Made by a program: the position numbers and the translations under genes. From Neisseriaceae bacterium (GTDB lineage: Bacteria; Pseudomonadota; Gammaproteobacteria; Burkholderiales; UBA11063), in assembly GCA_027371515.1 (NCBI GenBank), contig DAHXMX010000031.1, forward strand, positions 1 to 9,761: a DNA stretch of 9,761 nt, given 5' to 3'. Numbering within the stretch: position 1 is the first letter of the stretch; each line of letters opens with the position of its first letter. Below, in pieces: positions 5,997 to 9,761 of this stretch. A model generated the notes under the pieces. It searched no databases and was not told where the DNA came from. It was given only the letters and a program-made list of their open reading frames with translations.

Positions 5997-7136
5997 TAAA
6001 TCATTCTGATAATCAAATCCACGTTTTGTGGGTTTGATTATCCCGTTATTAAAGCTTAACAGTCCTTGTTTTTCTGCTATTTCAATTTTTGTAAGTATAC
6101 TATTTAAACTAAGACCTGTCCTTTGAGTATATAAAGAACTCTTGAAGCCATCTTTTAACCTTAGACTATTTAACATAAATTCAAATGGTAACTCTTCTAA
6201 TTTAATTGTTTTATCTTCAATTAGATGTTTATTTTGATGTATTTGTTGCATATAAGTTTTAGGGTGCTTGTTTCTTACTTGACGAATAATACGATTAAAA
6301 AAACTAAGCTTAGAATGTGCACCTGCTCCAATACCTAAATAATCACCAAATTGCCAATAGTTTAGATTATGTTGGCATTCATATTTATTGATTGCGTATG
6401 CTGATACTTCATAGTGATTAAAACCATGTTTAGTTAAGCTATTCATGATTAGATCTTGCATTTCATAACATAAATCATTATCTGGCAGATTTTTAGGAGT
6501 GTTTTTTGCAAATTCAGTATTAGGTTCAATGGTTAAATTATACATCGATAAATGGGTAGTTTCAAAGTCTAATGCTTGTTGAATATCTAAATCTAATTCA
6601 TCCAAACTTTGACCGGGTAATCCGTAAATTATATCTAAATTAATATTATCATAAATGTTTTTAGCAAGATTAATTGCTTTAATAGCTTCATTACTATCAT
6701 GAATGCGTCCTAGATTTTTAAGATGTTTATTATTAAATGACTGTATTCCAAATGATACTCGATTAATTCCGGCATCTTTGTATCCATGAATATACTCAAT
6801 CTCAACCGTACCTGGATTTATTTCCATGCTAATTTCAGCCATTGGTGAGATATTAGTTAAATTTCTGATATTAGTTAGTAATCGATTTATACTATTTGCA
6901 CTAAACAAACTAGGCGTACCGCCACCAATAAAAATAGTTTGAATTCTTCTGCCCCAAATTAGTGGTAAGCTTAATTCTAAATCGCGAATTAAAGCATGGA
7001 TATACATATCTTCAGGTAATTCAGATGTTAAATTATGTGAATTAAAATCACAGTATGGACATTTTTTAACGCACCAAGGCATATGAATATATAAGCTTAA
7101 TGGTGGTAAGTTTTGTAATTCAAAATTATTAATCAT
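5979..7136 (-). CDS. hemW: HemW haem chaperone, radical SAM family
   Basis: HemW (formerly YggW, a HemN-like protein) carries haem to respiratory enzymes and is not a genuine coproporphyrinogen oxidase. The 385-residue protein starts like E. coli HemW (LPPLSLYIHMPWC). It has the 4Fe-4S motif C22-x3-C26-x2-C29, GGGTPS (71-76) for SAM binding, MEINPGTVE (104-112), FGIQSFNNKHLKNLGRIH (129-146), and HNLNYW (256-261) with GDYLGIGAGAHS. The winged C-terminal domain ends GIIKPTKRGFDYQND. The start at 7136 is preferred over an upstream in-frame GTG at 7205. It aligns with the family start, and an extended -10 at 7166-7174 would begin transcription downstream of the GTG. The rdgB gene that precedes hemW in many gammaproteobacteria is not here. 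Its last codons contain a 15-bp hairpin. Confidence 0.94.
   Translation of the reverse strand: MINNFELQNLPPLSLYIHMPWCVKKCPYCDFNSHNLTSELPEDMYIHALIRDLELSLPLIWGRRIQTIFIGGGTPSLFSANSINRLLTNIRNLTNISPMAEISMEINPGTVEIEYIHGYKDAGINRVSFGIQSFNNKHLKNLGRIHDSNEAIKAINLAKNIYDNINLDIIYGLPGQSLDELDLDIQQALDFETTHLSMYNLTIEPNTEFAKNTPKNLPDNDLCYEMQDLIMNSLTKHGFNHYEVSAYAINKYECQHNLNYWQFGDYLGIGAGAHSKLSFFNRIIRQVRNKHPKTYMQQIHQNKHLIEDKTIKLEELPFEFMLNSLRLKDGFKSSLYTQRTGLSLNSILTKIEIAEKQGLLSFNNGIIKPTKRGFDYQNDLLMLFI
6008..6042. other. Fifteen-bp hairpin downstream of the small membrane gene, inside the hemW 3' end
   Basis: GATAATCAAATCCAC (6008-6022) pairs with GTGGGTTTGATTATC (6028-6042) over a GTTTT loop; all 15 positions pair, one as a wobble. 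It begins 12 nt after the stop of the 78-residue gene, so it could end or stabilise that transcript, but no T-run follows (CCGTTATT). On the other strand it is hemW coding sequence (around residues 365-376). Confidence 0.55.
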
Positions 7137-7165
7137 GTCGTAAAAATTTTCTTTTTGGATATCGT

Positions 7166-7174
7166 AGTATATCA
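7166..7174 (-). promoter_or_regulatory. Extended -10 promoter for hemW
   Basis: On the - strand the bases read TGATATACT, an extended -10 with 5 of 6 hexamer matches. The predicted start near 7159 leaves a 23-nt leader before the ATG at 7136. No convincing -35 is seen. Its position supports the shorter hemW start. Confidence 0.45.
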
Positions 7175-7297
7175 CAACTGAATTTGTTTTGGGCGATTCC
7201 TGCACTGCATATTCAAGCCCAATACTCGTTGAGATAGACGAATTATCATTTTGTTAGTTAAAAAATAAATAATATTTGATTTTTATATTTATATTGG

Positions 7298-7306
7298 TGT
7301 TAAAAT
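7298..7306 (+). promoter_or_regulatory. manC: Extended -10 promoter for manC
   Basis: TGTTAAAAT is an extended -10 (TG, one base, TAAAAT; 5 of 6 matches). The predicted start near 7313 leaves about 25 nt before the ATG at 7338, with the ribosome site AAGTGAG at 7325-7331. A weaker alternative (TTGGTG 7294-7299 with TAATAT 7317-7322) would start inside the ribosome site and is less likely. Confidence 0.4.
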
Positions 7307-7337
7307 TACGTTGTAGTAATATTTAAGTGAGTTTAAA

Positions 7338-8771
7338 ATGATACCTGTAATAATTTCTGGTGGTTCTGGTGCGAGACTTTGGCCATTATCACGGCAAGAT
7401 GACCCGAAACCTTTTATCAAATTAGCTGATGGTTTAAGTTTAATTCAAAGCACGTTTATACGCTCAGCTAAGCTTGATGATGTTAATACTATACTTACAG
7501 TTACTAATGAAAAAATCCACTTTAGAATGCAAGATGAGTATCAGCAGGTTAATCATTCTAATATTAATTTAGACTTTATTTTAGAACCATATGGGCGTAA
7601 TACCGCGCCAGCAGTTGCTGCTGCAATACTGCATATTGCTAAATACTATACAACAGATGAATTAATACTAATTTTACCTGCTGATCATCTAATCAGTGAT
7701 TTTGATAGCTTTAATCAAGCGGTGAAAGATGCAAAAAATATTGCTAATGATGGGTATATTGTTACTTTTGGAATTAATCCAGAATATCCAGAAATTGCAT
7801 ATGGTTATATCGAGGCTGACAAAGATGTACCTTTACATAATGGTTATAAAATTAAACGTTTTGTAGAAAAACCCAATCTCCAACGTGCTGAAGAGTATTG
7901 TAATTCTGGTAATTATAAATGGAATTCTGGAATGTTTTTAGGTCGTGTTGATGTGTTTTTAAAAGAGTTTAAGAATTTGGCTAATAATATATTGACTACG
8001 ACAAATAATTGTTTGTTAAATTCTAAAGTTGACACCTTAAATAATAGTAAAATAGTACATCTTAATCAGGAATTGTTTTTACAGCCTGAAAATATATCAA
8101 TTGATTATGCTTTATTTGAGAAAAGCAATTTAACTGCAGTTGTGCCGTGTAGTATTGGTTGGTCAGATATTGGATCGTGGTTATCAATAGCGCAAACATT
8201 ACCTAAAGATGAGCATAATAATGCAATTATTGGGAATAGCTTATTATATAATACGCAAGATTGTTTATTATATTCAACCAATAGAATGATTGCTGGAGTA
8301 GATATTAAAAACCTAGTTATAGTTGATACGGCAGATGCTGTATTAGTTGCAGATAAAAATCATTCGCAGAATGTAAAAATAATTTTTGAACAACTAAAAA
8401 AACGCAAGGATCCGCTATATGAATTACATCAAACATCACATCGTCCGTGGGGTTCTTATACTGTATTAGAAGAAGGTCCGTTTTATAAAATCAAACGTAT
8501 TGAAGTAAAGCCTGGAGCGAAATTATCTTTACAGATGCATCATCATAGATCTGAACATTGGATTATAGTTGATGGCATTGCCACTGTTACTAATGGAGAT
8601 AATACGTTTAAACTTAGCAGTAACCAATCAACATATATTGATGCTGGAACACTTCATCGCTTAGAAAATGATACAGACAAGAATTTAATATTAATTGAGG
8701 TTCAGTGTGGTAAATATTTAGGAGAAGATGACATAGTGAGATTTGATGATCAGTATGGTAGAACAAAATAA
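7338..8771 (+). CDS. manC: Bifunctional mannose-1-phosphate guanylyltransferase / mannose-6-phosphate isomerase
   Basis: This cytoplasmic enzyme makes GDP-mannose, the donor for mannose- and fucose-type sugars in surface polysaccharides, and is also predicted to interconvert fructose-6-P and mannose-6-P. The 477 residues match the family length (E. coli CpsB/ManC about 478). The N-terminal nucleotidyltransferase domain has GGSGARLWPLSR (8-19), DPKPF (22-26), EPYGRNTAPA (83-92), PADH (114-117) and FVEKP (175-179), followed by WNSGMF and GWSDIGSW. The C-terminal cupin (type II isomerase) domain has QMHHHRSEHW (399-408), GTLHRLEN (437-444) and DDIVRFDDQYGR at the end. Both domains look complete. 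No glycosyltransferase or polysaccharide-export gene is visible nearby. glyA follows 26 nt later on the same strand, so the two may be co-transcribed. Confidence 0.96.
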   Translation: MIPVIISGGSGARLWPLSRQDDPKPFIKLADGLSLIQSTFIRSAKLDDVNTILTVTNEKIHFRMQDEYQQVNHSNINLDFILEPYGRNTAPAVAAAILHIAKYYTTDELILILPADHLISDFDSFNQAVKDAKNIANDGYIVTFGINPEYPEIAYGYIEADKDVPLHNGYKIKRFVEKPNLQRAEEYCNSGNYKWNSGMFLGRVDVFLKEFKNLANNILTTTNNCLLNSKVDTLNNSKIVHLNQELFLQPENISIDYALFEKSNLTAVVPCSIGWSDIGSWLSIAQTLPKDEHNNAIIGNSLLYNTQDCLLYSTNRMIAGVDIKNLVIVDTADAVLVADKNHSQNVKIIFEQLKKRKDPLYELHQTSHRPWGSYTVLEEGPFYKIKRIEVKPGAKLSLQMHHHRSEHWIIVDGIATVTNGDNTFKLSSNQSTYIDAGTLHRLENDTDKNLILIEVQCGKYLGEDDIVRFDDQYGRTK

Positions 8772-8797
8772 TTAACATAATAGAGAGGTAAAATGAG

Positions 8798-9214
8798 ATG
8801 ACTCATTTAAATAACACATTAAAAAATTTAGACCAAGAGTTATTTAATATTATGGAGCAAGAGCGCATACGCCAAGAAGAGCATATAGAGCTTATAGCTT
8901 CAGAAAACTATGTGTCAAAAGCAGTAATGGAGGCTCAGGGTTCCGTATTGACAAATAAGTATGCAGAAGGATATCCCAAAAAACGTTATTATGGCGGGTG
9001 TCAGTATGTAGATCAAGTAGAACAATTAGCTATAGATCGCGCTAAAAAATTATTTGGTGCTGAATATGCAAATGTACAACCACATTCAGGCTCACAAGCT
9101 AATCAAGCTGTATATTTTGCAGTATTAAAACCTGGTGATACGGTTCTTGGTATGTCATTGGCTCATGGTGGACATTTAACACATGGTTCTCCTGTTAATT
9201 TATCGGGTAAACTA
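8798..9214 (+). CDS. glyA: glyA (serine hydroxymethyltransferase), first ~139 codons, cut at a chimaeric junction
   Basis: GlyA is the PLP enzyme that converts serine plus tetrahydrofolate to glycine plus 5,10-methylene-THF. Residues 1-139 align without gaps to E. coli GlyA. They include IELIASEN with S35, NKYAEGYP with Y55, RYYGG with Y65, QPHSGSQAN (94-102) and LAHGGHLTHGSPVN (121-134). The start at 8798 is fixed by AGAGAGG ending at 8788; an ATG at 8793 meets a stop at once. After SGKL the reading frame runs into antisense glyA sequence and gives 58 meaningless residues to a stop at 9394. The lysine region, the substrate-carboxylate Arg region and the rest of the enzyme are not in this copy. 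The fault lies at about 9209-9216 and is most likely technical, so the organism probably has an intact glyA. Confidence 0.93.
8863..8939 (+). repeat. 77-bp direct repeat, copy 1 (within glyA, codons 22-48)
   Basis: This stretch is identical, base for base, to the last 77 bases of the window. It begins at the third base of codon 22. The preceding base differs (A at 8862, G at 9684). Confidence 0.97.
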
Positions 9215-9690
9215 TTTTTATTAATAGTAATATTAGCTAATCCCAATACCTCTTCGGCTGTTTTACCTGTAATACCCTTAGGGCGCAAATCAACTAACAT
9301 TACATGCGATTCAGTGCGACCAGATACAATTCGCAGCCCACGTTTTACTAATGTTTCAGCTAAAGTAACAGCATTTGATTTTACTTGTATTTGATAATCT
9401 CTAAATTCTGGCTGTAGAGCCTCATAAAAGGCAACTGCTTTAGCCGCAATCACATGCTCTAACGGTCCACCCTGAAGACTAGGAAATATTGAAGAATTTA
9501 AAATCTTTTCATATTCTGCTTTAGCAAGTATTAATCCACCCCGTGGACCACGTAATGTTTTGTGTGTTGTTGAAGTCACAAAATCAGCATCAGGCACAGG
9601 ATTAGGATATACCCCAGCTGCAATAAGTCCTGCATAATGCGCCATATCAACCATTAAATACGCACCAACTTCATCAGCAATTTGGCGCAT
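9211..9690 (-). pseudogene. glyA: Inverted internal fragment of glyA (residues ~186-345)
   Basis: Read on the - strand, this is 160 residues of the same enzyme. MRQIADEVGAY starts it; VDMAH supplies the PLP-pyridine Asp (D15, equivalent to E. coli D200) and H18 (H203). TTHKT contains the PLP lysine (K44, equivalent to K229), followed by GPRGG. The fragment continues through HVIAAKAVAF and VSGRTESHVMLVDLR and ends at NITINKNS. The frame then crosses into the reverse complement of the forward glyA piece (LPDKLTGEP...), which is meaningless. There is no start region, no residues ~140-185 and no C-terminal ~70 residues. It complements rather than repeats the forward piece, which indicates one glyA gene cut and flipped rather than two paralogues. 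Confidence 0.9.
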
Positions 9691-9761
9691 ACGCCAAGAA
9701 GAGCATATAGAGCTTATAGCTTCAGAAAACTATGTGTCAAAAGCAGTAATGGAGGCTCAGG
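9685..9761 (+). repeat. 77-bp direct repeat, copy 2 at the window end (glyA 5' segment)
   Basis: This is the exact copy of 8863-8939. It restarts glyA in the forward direction at codon 22-23, directly after the inverted fragment. The first six bases (GCGCAT) are shared by both parent segments, so the join itself lies somewhere in 9685-9690. The repeat stops only because the window ends. Confidence 0.97.

Noticed and set aside
7137..7205. A longer hemW starting with GTG at 7205
   Set aside because: The extra 23 residues have no counterpart in the HemW family, and the likely hemW promoter lies downstream of this codon.
7263..7280. An 18-bp word (AAATAAATAATATTTGAT) also found at 2561-2578, near another promoter
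   Set aside because: It is almost wholly A/T, so a chance match in this AT-rich window is plausible, and its distance to the two -10 elements differs (2 versus 20 bases).
7304..7314. AATTACGTTGT near manC, matching one half of the palindrome region at 5628-5638
   Set aside because: Eleven bases are too few to be significant in AT-rich DNA, and the second half of the palindrome is absent at manC.
8798..9394. A 198-residue + strand ORF as a novel GlyA-derived protein, and the 175-residue antisense ORF as a second gene
   Set aside because: Both are chimaeric readings across the joins. The residues after SGKL on one strand and after NITINKNS on the other are reverse-complement translations of glyA, not protein.
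8863..9690. Programmed DNA inversion or phase variation of glyA
   Set aside because: No invertase gene and no pair of inverted recombination sites is visible, the joins do not fit a single inversion, and glyA is a core housekeeping enzyme. The 77-bp terminal repeat points to assembly.

Overview
This window looks like a piece of an AT-rich (roughly 30% GC by eye), compact gammaproteobacterial genome. That placement is an inference from how closely MnmC, HemW, ManC, RmuC and GlyA resemble E. coli proteins as I remember them; no search was run. The standard genetic code fits throughout. The window starts inside a transporter gene, and its right end has an arrangement best read as a chimaera at the end of a contig, of the kind produced by single-cell whole-genome amplification followed by de Bruijn assembly.

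Left block (1-2570, + strand): the 3' part of a dicarboxylate/amino-acid:cation symporter (DAACS) gene, a free-standing MnmC oxidase-domain gene (tRNA wobble-uridine modification) 3 nt later, and an unrecognised six-helix membrane protein that overlaps mnmC by 23 nt. This has the spacing of one operon. A nitroreductase (2618-3280) follows from its own extended -10 promoter. It meets the end of the next operon with no spacer.

Middle block (3281-5511, - strand): an operon read right to left, consisting of a small lipoprotein with four extra cysteines, an outer-membrane beta-barrel of about 190 residues, and rmuC. A plausible sigma70 promoter lies at 5541-5569. Facing away from it is a 78-residue two-helix membrane protein (5760-5996). 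Its gene has a strong Shine-Dalgarno sequence, a roughly 100-nt leader with a hairpin, and a 13-bp palindrome between its -35 and -10.

Right block: hemW on the - strand (haem chaperone, radical-SAM family), whose last codons carry a 15-bp hairpin. Then on the + strand come manC (GDP-mannose synthesis, bifunctional) and glyA (serine hydroxymethyltransferase). glyA is intact only to residue ~139. The sequence then flips into an antisense copy of glyA residues ~186-345, and then jumps back to glyA codon 22-23, ending after exactly 77 bp of repeat.

I found no mobile element, CRISPR array, tRNA/rRNA or defence system. The points most worth checking are the glyA chimaera (almost certainly technical), the transporter that has lost two acidic Na+ ligands of its family, the stand-alone MnmC oxidase with its coupled unknown membrane gene, and the regulated-looking leader of the 78-residue protein.
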